NCBI GenBank assembly: GCA_037953745.1 | Contig: JBAKBP010007962.1 | Span: forward strand, 1-64,000 | DNA length: 64,000 bases | From: Lithodes maja | Taxonomy: Eukaryota > Arthropoda > Malacostraca > Decapoda > Lithodidae | Reading direction: 5' to 3' | Shown here: one piece after another, positions 42,940-52,730 of the stretch | How positions within the stretch are numbered: position 1 is the stretch's first letter | Layout of the letters: every line of letters begins with the position of its first letter | Notes under the pieces: model-generated | The model's database searches: none | Seen by the model: only the letters and a program-made list of their open reading frames with translations | What the model was told of the DNA's origin: nothing | Translations under genes and position numbers: made by a program

Positions 42940-45900
42940 TTAGTCCCCGGCTGTGAACTGGGGCCCACCATCGCTCGCCAGTACCCGGGGTGCTCCGTAG
43001 TGGGTGAAGAGGGTACGGCACGCCGAGATGAGGTGGTGAGCATCACATTTACCTGGTGGCAGGTAGAAGATGTGGACATTGCTGGAGAAGCGATCGACGT
43101 AGACCAGGTAGTGTTTGCCCTGGTGCTGAAAAAAATCGGCGGCTACCTGGTCGTATGGCCATTGGGGTGGGTCAGATGACATGAGTGGCTCTTTCGGCTG
43201 GGACGGGGCGTGGGCGCGGCAGTAGTGGCAGGTATCCAGGCAGTTGCGTAGGGCCTTGTCAATACCTGGCCAGTAAACACTCGCACGTGCACGGGCCTTC
43301 ATGCCAGTCATACCCTGATGAGCTGAGTGAAGGGCCTCGAGAACTCTGGACCGAAGATGATGGGGGATGACTGGTCGTTGATCCATGAGGGCTACCCCGT
43401 CGACGGAAGTGAGGCGGTCTCTAACACCCCAGAACTGTCGTAGTGGTGGGGCGGTCGCCTCTCTGGAGTCCGGGAAGCCCTCGGGGATGGTCTGAAGAAG
43501 GGAGGTATACTCGCTGTCTTGTTGGCCGGCAGATTTAAGGTCAGACCATGATACAACTGGGTCAGGTATGGCGGCGAGCATGGTGAGGGAGGCCAAGGCA
43601 ACTGAGTGGATATCGAGCTCGCTGGCGGCCGCACTATGCACATCATGGGCGTCCGCGTAGGGCCTGGTCGGGTAGCGGGAAACAGCGTCAGGGCCGCGGT
43701 GCCATTTGCCAGGCGTATGTTGAATGATGAACTGGTATCGTAGGGTACGTTCCTTAATCTTGAACAGGCGAGGGTTTGGTATGTTGTCAAGGGACCGGTC
43801 GTTAAGGATGTGCAGTAGAGGTCTGTGGTCCACGACGACGACGAGGTCAGGGCAGCCCAGGACAAACATTCTGCATCTGTCAAGGGCGTCAGCCACTGCT
43901 AAAGCCTCGCCTTCGACGGGTGCGTAGTGGGACTCCGCAGGTGTGGTAAAACGGGAGCCGGCGAAGATAAGTTTCCAACCGACCTTGCAACAGGTGGGGG
44001 CAGATGCGGTGGGGCAGGAACAATGTTGTTGGAGTAGGAGGAAGCCAAGGCCGGTTTTGCTCCAGTCTGTGGCGAGGCACGTGGGTCTGCCGATCTCGAA
44101 GGAGCAGACCCCTTCCTCCACCAGGTGTGTGATGTGGTCCTTAGATGTGGCAAAGGTACGGTCGAGTGCCTCATCCCAGTGGAAGGGGGTTTTGGACTGC
44201 ACAAGTTCCCGGAAGGGCGCCATTTCCGGTTTGATGCTGAAGGCCCAGGCGACCTGTTCAACGAGACCAAACCACGACCGGGCTCCCGTGATGTCTGTGG
44301 GCGTGGGAAAGTCACGGATGGCCTTAATCATGGACGTGCATGGCTTAATTCCAGTGTCTGTGATGGTGAGTCCGGCGAAGTCAACTGAAGGGGCGGCGAA
44401 GGTAAACTTGTCAGGGTTGAAAGTGACACCGTTGGTTGCACAGAGGGCCAGGTAATCAAAAGTGTGCCAAAATGCCTCCTCGACTGAAGAGTCCCACAAA
44501 AGGGAGTCGTCGACACACTTCACCTTACGAGGGACAGCCTGTATGATTGCGTCGAAGCGTCGGGTATAGGCGTCGCCAGCTGCCAAGTAACCTTGAGGGG
44601 CCCTGATATACCTGTAACGCCCAAATTCTGTGATAAAAGTCGTAGCCTCCCTGCTGGATTCGTCGAGTAGAACAGCATGGTATCCATTCCAGGCGTCGAG
44701 GACCGTCTTACGAGTGCCTGCAGGGATGGATTGGGCCAAGTTGAATGGGCTCGGGGTGTGATGTGTCTCCCGAAGGCAGGCGTGGTTGAGTGCCTGCAGG
44801 TCAACTGTACGGCGGGGTTGTCCAGTTTTCTTGGCGACCACCACCATCCTAGAACACCAGGTAGTAGGGGTACCGATGGGGACAGGCTCAATAATGCCCA
44901 GTGCGACGTCCCTGTCGAGATCTGCTTTGACCTGGGCCTTCCAATGATGTGGTATAGGGGCAGGGGTGTGCACGGCACGTGGAGATGCGCCAGGCTTGAT
45001 ATGGATGTGCATGGGAGGGCCAGACATCGTGGGGAGTGGGCCGCTGGTGGTGTTAAATGCTGAAGATGCAAACTGTGACAAGAACCAGTCACGAAGGTCA
45101 GACAGGTGCAGGTCGTTAGGTGGGAAGGGGAGGGAAGTGGGCCGGTGTGGTGGAGGGGTCCTGGTCAAGGTGGGTGGTGGTTGGGCTGTATGGGCGGCCA
45201 TGCAGGGGGTAGGTGTGGGGAAGTCGGGAGGGATGATATGTAGTGCCCTACAAGCTGAAATGCTAATAAATAACGGGGACTGTGCCTGAATAATAAAAAT
45301 ATCATCAGAAGTAGTGTAGGGGGTGCCGGCAACGTCGGTGGCGGTAATGGTAGTCGGCATATAACCCAGGACCTGGAGAGTGTGACCCCCCACGGCCGTG
45401 ATCCGTTGGTGTGTAGGCTGTAGGTGGTGGCGGTGGAGGCCCAGTGCCCGTAGTAATTGCAAACCAGCCACAGATACTTGGGCGCCCGTGTCAGGGTGGG
45501 CCGTGACACTGGTGGGGTGAGAGTGGGGCGACATGGCAGTAGAAATGGTAATGGGCAAGGAGGGGAGCCGGGCGGGTGGTGGTTTGTTAACAGCCTGTTT
45601 GATAGTACCAATGATAACAGCCGCGGATGAAGGTAAGGGCGTGGAGTGACAAACTGTGGAGTAATGGTTGAGTTTGTTGCATGACGGGCAGGTCTTGCCC
45701 CAAGCAGGGCATTTGGATGGGCGTTCGGCTCGAGAGTGTGTGGATAGGCCGCACCCACTGCACTGGGAAGAGGTGGATTTACAAACCTTGGCAAAGTGGT
45801 TAGGTTTATTACACGCCGTGCAGGTCTTGCCCCATGCAGGACACTTCGAAGATCGTTGGGCTTGTGAATGTGAAGATAGGCCACACCCGGAGCAACGTGT

Positions 45901-46779
45901 GGGAGATGAAGTGGGGCCGACGTGGGGAGGTGGTGGGGCGTGCGACGGGGGCTGAGTAGGTTGGGCGGGGGGCTGGATAGGGGCGGGGCGTGGGTAAGTA
46001 CTCTTGAGACGCTGGTATGGTGATTTCACAGCATGTACCCCCGGTTGCATTGCCGTCTGATCGAGTGCCGCAGATTCGAACCCCACACAGTAGTTGATAA
46101 CATCTTGTAAGGTAGGTAGGGTGCGGTCCTTAGTTAAAACATCTTGCTGAAGGGACGAATCACTAATCCCGATAGTCACTTGGTCCCGTATGTGTTCGTC
46201 AGAGACATCAGTGTGGCAACAGGGGCAGGTAAAGCCACAGTCCAAAGTGGCCTCCGTAATACGCGTGACGTAGTCCCGGATCTGTTCAGTAGGTTGTTGG
46301 AGAAGAGACCGGAAGTGGTGGCGAGCGGCTGCGCGGTTCCGTTGTCGGTGGACGAGTTGTGTGATGAGAGTTGCTAGGTCGATTTCTGGCAATGAGGAGA
46401 ACGCCTGATTGTGAGCAAATATGGCGCTCTGAAGGGCAGGGTCGCACGTCTGGTAGAGCTCGATGGTAGCCTCATGAGGTGGTAGAAGGACGAGCCGCTT
46501 GTAGACCTCCCAATCAGCCCAGAATTTGCGTAGGGCGTGTCCCGGCATGTGTAAAGCGGCCTGGGGCCGCGTAGGGGCAGCCCGGCGGGGCGTGGCGGGG
46601 CGTGGCGGGGCGTGGCTGGGCAGGGTAGGAAGGGACTTGAGGTGTTGGTGGGACTTGAGGTGGTGGTGGTATGATGACGTCATGCGCAGAAGGGGCTGCG
46701 CCGTGAGGGTTGGTGCCAGCCGTACGATAGCCAGGGGGGGCATAATGGCCGCCGTAATACCGACCGTCGCTACCGACAC
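42940..46779 (-). CDS. Ty3/gypsy Gag-Pol polyprotein (capsid, zinc knuckles, protease, RT, RNase H, integrase)
   Basis: The frame has 1279 residues. A capsid-like helical region lies at about 85-240. Two pairs of Cys-rich knuckles at 296-378 (CSGCGLSSHS, CTACNKPNHFAKVC and their repeats) bind RNA. The aspartic protease has DTGA at 430-433. RT has the unusual VDD at 756-758 (KCVDDSLLW) in place of Y-x-DD. RNase H has ATDWSKTG, and integrase has the zinc domain HQGMTGMKARA with CHYC and the core ASDGGPQF. A single in-frame TAA truncates integrase. The N-terminus overlaps the upstream gag frame by 266 bp in another frame. The product would form virus-like particles and reverse-transcribe the element RNA. 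Confidence 0.9.
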   Translation of the reverse strand: MSVATVGITAAIMPPLAIVRLAPTLTAQPLLRMTSSYHHHLKSHQHLKSLPTLPSHAPPRPATPRRAAPTRPQAALHMPGHALRKFWADWEVYKRLVLLPPHEATIELYQTCDPALQSAIFAHNQAFSSLPEIDLATLITQLVHRQRNRAAARHHFRSLLQQPTEQIRDYVTRITEATLDCGFTCPCCHTDVSDEHIRDQVTIGISDSSLQQDVLTKDRTLPTLQDVINYCVGFESAALDQTAMQPGVHAVKSPYQRLKSTYPRPAPIQPPAQPTQPPSHAPPPPHVGPTSSPTRCSGCGLSSHSQAQRSSKCPAWGKTCTACNKPNHFAKVCKSTSSQCSGCGLSTHSRAERPSKCPAWGKTCPSCNKLNHYSTVCHSTPLPSSAAVIIGTIKQAVNKPPPARLPSLPITISTAMSPHSHPTSVTAHPDTGAQVSVAGLQLLRALGLHRHHLQPTHQRITAVGGHTLQVLGYMPTTITATDVAGTPYTTSDDIFIIQAQSPLFISISACRALHIIPPDFPTPTPCMAAHTAQPPPTLTRTPPPHRPTSLPFPPNDLHLSDLRDWFLSQFASSAFNTTSGPLPTMSGPPMHIHIKPGASPRAVHTPAPIPHHWKAQVKADLDRDVALGIIEPVPIGTPTTWCSRMVVVAKKTGQPRRTVDLQALNHACLRETHHTPSPFNLAQSIPAGTRKTVLDAWNGYHAVLLDESSREATTFITEFGRYRYIRAPQGYLAAGDAYTRRFDAIIQAVPRKVKCVDDSLLWDSSVEEAFWHTFDYLALCATNGVTFNPDKFTFAAPSVDFAGLTITDTGIKPCTSMIKAIRDFPTPTDITGARSWFGLVEQVAWAFSIKPEMAPFRELVQSKTPFHWDEALDRTFATSKDHITHLVEEGVCSFEIGRPTCLATDWSKTGLGFLLLQQHCSCPTASAPTCCKVGWKLIFAGSRFTTPAESHYAPVEGEALAVADALDRCRMFVLGCPDLVVVVDHRPLLHILNDRSLDNIPNPRLFKIKERTLRYQFIIQHTPGKWHRGPDAVSRYPTRPYADAHDVHSAAASELDIHSVALASLTMLAAIPDPVVSWSDLKSAGQQDSEYTSLLQTIPEGFPDSREATAPPLRQFWGVRDRLTSVDGVALMDQRPVIPHHLRSRVLEALHSAHQGMTGMKARARASVYWPGIDKALRNCLDTCHYCRAHAPSQPKEPLMSSDPPQWPYDQVAADFFQHQGKHYLVYVDRFSSNVHIFYLPPGKCDAHHLISACRTLFTHYGAPRVLASDGGPQFTAGD

Positions 46780-47470
46780 CAGTGTGGGCCTGGCCGTCAG
46801 TTGGGGAGGGTGTGGGATGTTCGCTCTTGAGAGGGTGGGTAAACGGATTGGTCATGTTCATATGTAATAAAGACATGTGGGGAGTAACTGGCATATGGTG
46901 GGGCACTGAGACATGGGTAGCTGGCATATGGTGGGGCACTGAGACATGGGGAGATGGCATATGGTGGGGCACTGAGACATGGGTAACTGGCATATGGTGG
47001 GGCACTGAGACATGGGGAGATGTATGAGGTGTGGGTGTCTGTGTAGAGGGATGAATAAGTGTATCACTGGTGGGGTGTGAGGCAAAGGATGGGTCAGCCT
47101 GGTGGGTAACATTACTGGCCTGGGGCTGATGTTGTAGAGGCTGGTGGTGCTGGAGATCCTGGCGGGGCGGTGGTGGAGCTGTCGCGGGGCGATGTTGTAG
47201 ATCCTGGCGGGGCGGTGGTGGAGCTGTCGCGGGGCGATGTTGTAGTTGTAGATGCTGCTGGTCCTGGTGATGCTGTAGAAAGGTGGCAATACTCGATTGG
47301 AGGGCGTCGATCCTTTCATTCAAGTAGATGATGGATGGGTATGGAGACAGGGCATCGGGCAATGAAGGCTCGACCGGTTGGGAGGTAGATGTAGCCAGGT
47401 AGGGACCGCATGGCGGCAAGCCGGCTTCCACAGCAGCTGCAGCCTCAGCTAGGTAGTGCAGGTTCTCCAT
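46514..47470 (-). CDS. Gag N-terminal frame with 11-residue repeats
   Basis: The frame has 318 residues, beginning MENLHYLAEAAAAVEAG just inside the primer-binding site. It contains four 11-residue repeats around VSVPHHMP (DNA period 33 bp, GCATATGG at 46891, 46924, 46957, 46990). A duplicated 45-bp unit lies at about 47156 and 47201. It is followed by a Pro-rich tail and closes at 46514, while the capsid is encoded in another frame that starts upstream of that point. The frame change falls in a run of three 10-bp repeats (CGTGGCGGGG, 46591-46620). A gain or loss of one unit would shift the frame. Confidence 0.75.
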   Translation of the reverse strand: MENLHYLAEAAAAVEAGLPPCGPYLATSTSQPVEPSLPDALSPYPSIIYLNERIDALQSSIATFLQHHQDQQHLQLQHRPATAPPPPRQDLQHRPATAPPPPRQDLQHHQPLQHQPQASNVTHQADPSFASHPTSDTLIHPSTQTPTPHTSPHVSVPHHMPVTHVSVPHHMPSPHVSVPHHMPATHVSVPHHMPVTPHMSLLHMNMTNPFTHPLKSEHPTPSPTDGQAHTGVGSDGRYYGGHYAPPGYRTAGTNPHGAAPSAHDVIIPPPPQVPPTPQVPSYPAQPRPATPRHAPPGCPYAAPGRFTHAGTRPTQILG

Positions 47471-47501
47471 GTAGGTTCAGATACTGATATACACTGCGCC
47501 A

Positions 47502-47724
47502 TATAATAAAGATGAATGAAGATATAACACCAGTACTCTTCAATCCTTTATTGGCTAGGGTTGAGTACAGGAGCGCCGAGACGCTGGTTGGTTATGTAAG
47601 AGTCTGGTGTGAACTGAAGGACTTGCTGCCTCCACAGGCCTGGGTGCCAGAGGCGCCCGCAAGTCTAAAGTGTCTGTGGTGCCATATGGTGTTGGACAAT
47701 AGTGGTGTATACATTATTATTATA
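47502..47724 (-). repeat. 5' LTR of the Ty3/gypsy element
   Basis: By eye it is identical to 42091-42313 over all 223 bp, which implies a recent insertion since LTRs are identical when an element integrates. It is adjacent to the ATTAG target duplication. Confidence 0.92.
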
Positions 47725-48853
47725 ATTAGTTCCACTAATTTCTTCTTATCTTCATAAAAGAAAAATATGTGTAATGGTAGATGGCCTTTATTCTCTATTT
47801 CACTCAATAAATGCTGGTGTTCCCCAGGGATCAGTTTTGGCCCCAACTCTGTTCTCATTCATATCAACCACTCATAATCCAATACATTCCTACGCAGATG
47901 ACTCAACACTCCACAGTTCCTTCACATTTACCAATTCTTTCACCCAACCCGATCTTATAAATTCAAAAATAAACACTGCAATTTCTCTGAACCAGGACCT
48001 TTCTAGAATTAATGAATGGGGACAAAAGAATCTTAGTTTCCTTTAATGCACAGAAAACCAAGTACATTCAATTTTCTAACCGACAGAATCTCACTGACTC
48101 CCATATATTTTTTAATGATGTAAATATTCCCACTTCCCCTAGTATTGACATTCTCGGTGTAACATTAACTACTAACTTGAGCTGGACATATTATGTTAGA
48201 AGCATTGCTAAGGATGCCTCTAAAAAACAAAATTCAAAATAAAGCTATTAGATTAATCAATAACCCTGCAATCACACAGGACCTTCCTACATTATCCATA
48301 CGAAGAAACGTTGCATCCCTTGCATTATTCTAGATATTTTCACAGCAATTGTTCCGAGGAACTTGCTTCAATTGTGCCGCCTCTCCACATCTTTCCCCGT
48401 AGAACTAGGGCAGCTGAGAGCGCCCATGAATTTACACTTTCTCCTCCACAATGCAGAACTTCTGCTCATCAAAATTCATTTATCCCTAGAACAACTACTC
48501 TTTGGAATTCACTTCCCTCGCGTTGCTTTCCACAAACTTACAATCTACAAAAGTTTAAATCCAGTTGTTACAAACATTTTATGAATGGAAGATGCCTTTA
48601 GGCACATGGACCTTTTTGTTTTATCTGTGTTTTTCCTTCCTCCGTTCATTGTCTCTTTAACCCCTCCAACCCGGATGACCTCTTGTACGCCCATAATAAA
48701 CTCGGCCCGCGCAACCCGGATGGCCTCTTGTACGCCCCTTGCTTGCATGCTTGCTTTTCGAAAGCCGCGCGTAAATTTTGGTATCATGGGACGGTAGGTG
48801 GCGCCACCCGGCGTAAACGACGCCACAACAACAGTATCTACCCCGACGCCATC

Positions 48854-51751
48854 ATGGACAGTACACCAAATAGTGATTCCGCCGTGTCCGACATCGGGCT
48901 TCCTACGACGCCCTTGCTAGTGCGTCGTGCCTTACCCCGACGCCATCGCCTAAATGTGTTATCTCCCGGAGGTATTGAGACGACTTTGAGACTTTATGAG
49001 AAAGCTGATGCCAAGCATAAGATTGATGAAGAAGTGAGTGACCACTCCAGTAATTATAAGTCGAGTGATTATGGCCATGAGAGTGAAAAAGAACAATTCC
49101 TGGGATTTGCGAGAGAATTTGACAGTGATGAGAGTGATGAAGGTGATGTACCAGTTGTTGAGGAAGCTGGTTTACCTAAAGACAGTGAACTTGAGAGAGT
49201 GAGTGAGTGGGAGAGTTCAAGGTCACTCACCAAATTTCGCATAAGTGACACGACTCCAAGCCCTTCCCCAGGTAAATCGCCTTTCAAGCTACATTTCTAC
49301 AAGCAAAAAATACTTGAGAAGGCGGCCGCGGCAGCTAGGGAACAAGCAAAAATACTTGGTGAGGATGAGGCTGTGAGTGAGGGTCAGCGTGGTGACCCTT
49401 CTCGACCGCCATTGTCTCCCTTATCTACCCACGCCACCCAAGATGACCCGGATGCCCCGCATTCTTCCCCACCACCCCCACCATTGCCAAGGGTTGAGGA
49501 CCCCCCACTTTCGGCCTATTTGCCTCCTAGGTCCCCCGACAGGAGACATACTCTTGCCGAAAAGGGGAAAGGTAGAAAATATACTAAGAAAAGTAAGAAA
49601 AGTAAGAGAGTTTTGTTCGAGGCTCCCGCGGCGGCGTCCACCACGGCCGGCCCCAGCCATACGTCCCCGCAACTGTCCCCGCAACTTTCCCCACGGTCCT
49701 CCCCACCTCTCCCGCCTTCAACATGTCTTCCTGCAGAAGTCTTTGAGCTCGCATCACCAATACCTGGGCCTAGTGAAAGTCAATCATTGCTTTCTGTCAC
49801 TCGTCGCAGGCCAAGGAGCCCGGGACCTCGGGAGGACACAGCCTCACCTGCCACTCCTTCCCCACCTCGCCCACCCGCACGCCGCCCACGCATCACTGGT
49901 TCCCCGCCAGATTATGTGGGCGACACTGATGATGAAGGGCACCTCTCTGAAGACTCTGGCCATGATTACATAGGTCCACCGTCAGGGCAAGATGACCACT
50001 CTGACGATGAATATATGGACATCGACGACCCTCGACCCACCCGCTTGGCCCGGCGTCGTGCTGCCCGTCTTGCTGCCCGCCGCCCTGGCCGACGCCCTCG
50101 CCGCCCTAGGGCGCGCGCCTCCCGAGTTGGCCGTGGGCGTGCTGGGCCACCAGTTGGAGCTCCTCGTCAGCGTAGACAAGACCCATTCTACGTTTTTCAG
50201 TGGCAAGACGTAGTTGATGGGGATGTATACAACCCTGATGTGCCAGCTTTTGATGAGGTACTGGAGGGTTCAGGCATTACCCCCAATTTTCCTGCAGGCC
50301 CCAATGCTCCACCACACGAACTATTTGAGGCATTCTTTGATGAGGAGGTGGTAGGCTATGTTGTCAAAGAGACAAACAAGCAGCACCAATTCCAGGTCCA
50401 CTTTTTGGGCAAGGTGACCAAGGGCCATATGAGGAAGTGGACCCCAGTGACTCATAAAGAATTCATGGTGTTCCTGGCACTCACCATGCTAATGCCTCAT
50501 GTCAAGAAGCATAGGTTGCCTGACTATTGGATCACCAATGATCTGATTTCCACCCCTGCCTTCGGGAAATATATGGCTCGCGACCGGTACCTTGATATCC
50601 TCGCAGCGCTCCATCTTGTCACCAACACCGACGTCCACCGCCCAGACAAGCTGTGGAAGATTAGGACGTTGTATGAGATGATGCGAGAACGCTTCACCTC
50701 CTACTTCAAGCCCTTCCGCAAGGTCGTCATTGACGAGTCTCTTGTGCTGTTCCGGGGAAAACTCAGCTTCCGGCAGTACATCCCCTCAAAAAGACATCGC
50801 TTTGGCATAAAATTCTTTGTGCTGTGCGACTGCCAAACTGGCTATGTCCTGGACTTCCTGGTCTACAGCGGGAAGGAAGGGGACGTGCTTGTGGACCCCC
50901 TCATTGGCTTTGGCGGAGCAGTGGTGCAAGCCATGATGGACCGCTACTTCCATAAGAATCACGTCCTCTACACGGACAACTATTACACGTCCCCCACTCT
51001 CTCACAGTACCTGCATGAGCGCAAGACGGGGACTGTAGGCACAGTACGAGGGAAAAGGAAGGGCATGCCACCTTTCCCTCCAAAGACCAAAAAAGGTGAT
51101 GTCTTCAAGAAGAAGTCGGGGCCCATTCTGGCTATCCACTGGCACGACCAGCGGAAGGTCAACCTCCTGACCACCATCCACAAGGGGGAAATGGTGGAGA
51201 CTGGCAAGGTGGATCGCCGCACCCAGGCCAGGGTGACCAAGCCCGATGCTGTCCTGGACTACAACATCAACATGAGGCTGGTGGACAAGTCCGACATGCA
51301 GATAGGCTTCATTGACTGCCTGCGTACCTCGTGCAGATGGTACAAAAAGTTCTTTCTGCATATGGTGGACATGTCAGTTCTGAATGCCTATAATATATAC
51401 AGGCTTCGGAATGAGAACCCACCCCTGAAGTTCAATAGCCTGCGGAGGTTCCAAAAGCAGGTGTTGACGGAGCTCCTGGAGAAGTATGCTACGCCACAGA
51501 GGGCAGTGGCACATCCTGGGCCCGCCGTTCTCGACCGCTTGCAGTCTGGTCCATACATGCTTAGGCACAAGCTTGGTTTCCTGCCTCAGAATGCAGCAGG
51601 AAGAACACAGCAGAAGCGGTGCCATGTCTGCTACCACAGCAGGGTGAGGCCGCACCCAGGTAGAAAGTCAACCACGGAGTGTGTGGCGTGCAAGGTGGCA
51701 CTCTGTGCTGTAGAGTGCTTCTCTGATTACCACTCCAAGCTGGAGTTCTAA
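48854..51751 (+). CDS. piggyBac transposase, intact, paralogue of 11098-14013
   Basis: The protein has 965 residues starting MDSTPNSDSAVSDIG. The frame is open further upstream to 48683, but 48854 is the start shared with copy 1. The catalytic aspartates are D627, D708 and D811, with the same spacings as copy 1 (81, 103). The C-terminal Cys/His domain is CHVCYHSR...CVACKVALCAVEC. The disordered N-terminus differs from copy 1 by several short indels in repeats, while the DDE domain is nearly the same. That is what purifying selection on the domain would give, but I cannot compute it. Both copies may be able to mobilise the piggyBac-type MITEs in this window. Confidence 0.93.
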   Translation: MDSTPNSDSAVSDIGLPTTPLLVRRALPRRHRLNVLSPGGIETTLRLYEKADAKHKIDEEVSDHSSNYKSSDYGHESEKEQFLGFAREFDSDESDEGDVPVVEEAGLPKDSELERVSEWESSRSLTKFRISDTTPSPSPGKSPFKLHFYKQKILEKAAAAAREQAKILGEDEAVSEGQRGDPSRPPLSPLSTHATQDDPDAPHSSPPPPPLPRVEDPPLSAYLPPRSPDRRHTLAEKGKGRKYTKKSKKSKRVLFEAPAAASTTAGPSHTSPQLSPQLSPRSSPPLPPSTCLPAEVFELASPIPGPSESQSLLSVTRRRPRSPGPREDTASPATPSPPRPPARRPRITGSPPDYVGDTDDEGHLSEDSGHDYIGPPSGQDDHSDDEYMDIDDPRPTRLARRRAARLAARRPGRRPRRPRARASRVGRGRAGPPVGAPRQRRQDPFYVFQWQDVVDGDVYNPDVPAFDEVLEGSGITPNFPAGPNAPPHELFEAFFDEEVVGYVVKETNKQHQFQVHFLGKVTKGHMRKWTPVTHKEFMVFLALTMLMPHVKKHRLPDYWITNDLISTPAFGKYMARDRYLDILAALHLVTNTDVHRPDKLWKIRTLYEMMRERFTSYFKPFRKVVIDESLVLFRGKLSFRQYIPSKRHRFGIKFFVLCDCQTGYVLDFLVYSGKEGDVLVDPLIGFGGAVVQAMMDRYFHKNHVLYTDNYYTSPTLSQYLHERKTGTVGTVRGKRKGMPPFPPKTKKGDVFKKKSGPILAIHWHDQRKVNLLTTIHKGEMVETGKVDRRTQARVTKPDAVLDYNINMRLVDKSDMQIGFIDCLRTSCRWYKKFFLHMVDMSVLNAYNIYRLRNENPPLKFNSLRRFQKQVLTELLEKYATPQRAVAHPGPAVLDRLQSGPYMLRHKLGFLPQNAAGRTQQKRCHVCYHSRVRPHPGRKSTTECVACKVALCAVECFSDYHSKLEF

Positions 51752-52021
51752 TAATCATACTGAAATTGCCAAATAAAATGACAATATGTACACTATAATT
51801 ATATATAGGCAAAAAGTGGAAGAAAACCAATGTATTATAATAAAAAAGTCAAGTATTATGAGAAAATTGATACAAATACAATTCCACCATAATAATATGT
51901 GAAAGTGACACATATGTATATACCAAGTGACATTCATATGATTAGAACCTATAGAAATATATAAATCAGTGAAAAAAGACACAATAAATTGTATATAAAA
52001 CGTTTACAAATCATATAACTA

Positions 52022-52730
52022 AGTGAAAGTGACACAAGACCTAAGATTTGATGGCCAAAGTATAATAAACACCTGTGATAACGAATAATCAGTACCTAAT
52101 ACAACAATAACCTACCTCAATTACTAATAAAATGTACGGTATCGAGTGAAAATGAGCATTATCAGTGACAGTGACACTCTCTAAAGCATATTTGTCAAAG
52201 TGAAAGTGACACAAGACCTAAGATTTGATGGCCAAAGTATAATAAACACCTGTGATAACGAATAATCAGTGCCTAATACAACAATAACCTACCTCAATTA
52301 CTAATAAAATGTACGGTATCGAGTGAAAATTAGCATTATCAGTGACAGTGACACTCTCTAAAGCATATTTGTCAAAGTGAAAGTGACACAAGACCTAAGA
52401 TTTGATGGCCAAAGTATAATAAACACCTGTGATAACGAATAATCAGTGCCTAATACAACAATAACCTACCTCAATTACTAATAAAATGTACAGTATCGAG
52501 TGAAAATTAGCATTATCAGTGACAGTGACACTCTCTAAAGCATATTTGTCAAAGTGAAAGTGACACAAGACCTAATATTTGATGGCCAAAGTATAATAAA
52601 CACCTGTGATAACGAATAATCAGTGCCTAATACAACAATAACATACCTCAATTACTAATAAAATGTACGGTATCGAGTGAAAATTACCAATATCAGTGAA
52701 AGTGATACCCTAATAAACATATTTTATATA
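52022..52730 (+). repeat. Subterminal tandem repeat of piggyBac copy 2, four units
   Basis: Units start at 52022, 52199, 52376 and 52553 with AGTGAAAGTGACACAAGACC, an exact 177-bp period. Copy 1 has three units in the same position. Confidence 0.9.

Larger units (their letters stand above)
42091..47724 (-). mobile_element. Complete Ty3/gypsy LTR retrotransposon, 5634 bp
   Basis: Two 223-bp LTRs (42091-42313 and 47502-47724) look identical. The 5-bp target duplication ATTAG lies on both sides (42086-42090, 47725-47729). In minus sense the 5' LTR is followed directly by TGGCGCAGTGTATA, a plausible primer-binding site. A polypurine tract (a run of ten G, then AGA) precedes the 3' LTR. The gene order is gag, protease, RT, RNase H, integrase. 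There is no envelope frame. Confidence 0.93.
41627..48656 (+). pseudogene. Jockey-like LINE RT remnant split by a Ty3/gypsy element
   Basis: The left part (41627-42090) reads KAPGPDEFPPIVLKN, then HPVPKKGASSDPSSYRPIAI, ISDRQYGFRRCRSTSD and ALDISKAFDRVWH. It stops at GLASLV, where the LTR begins after ATTAG. The right part (47725-48656) resumes with NAGVPQGSVLAPTLF, SYADDSTLHSS and TTLWNSLPSRCFPQTYN. It contains scattered frameshifts. Its 3' end is cut at 48657 by the TTAA of a piggyBac. Confidence 0.88.

Noticed and set aside
46890..47020. Regularly spaced 33-bp repeats as a possible CRISPR-like array
   Set aside because: The units are contiguous with no unique spacers and keep the gag frame, in a eukaryotic retrotransposon.
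46526..47027. Plus-strand Trp/Gly/Arg-rich frames opposite gag, with a MWGTETWGDGIW-like repeat
   Set aside because: Antisense of the 33-bp gag repeats; the regular protein repeat simply follows the DNA period.
42091..47724. Endogenous retrovirus with an envelope gene
   Set aside because: No frame with a signal peptide, furin-like site or membrane segment lies between integrase and the 3' LTR; the integrase frame reads into the LTR.
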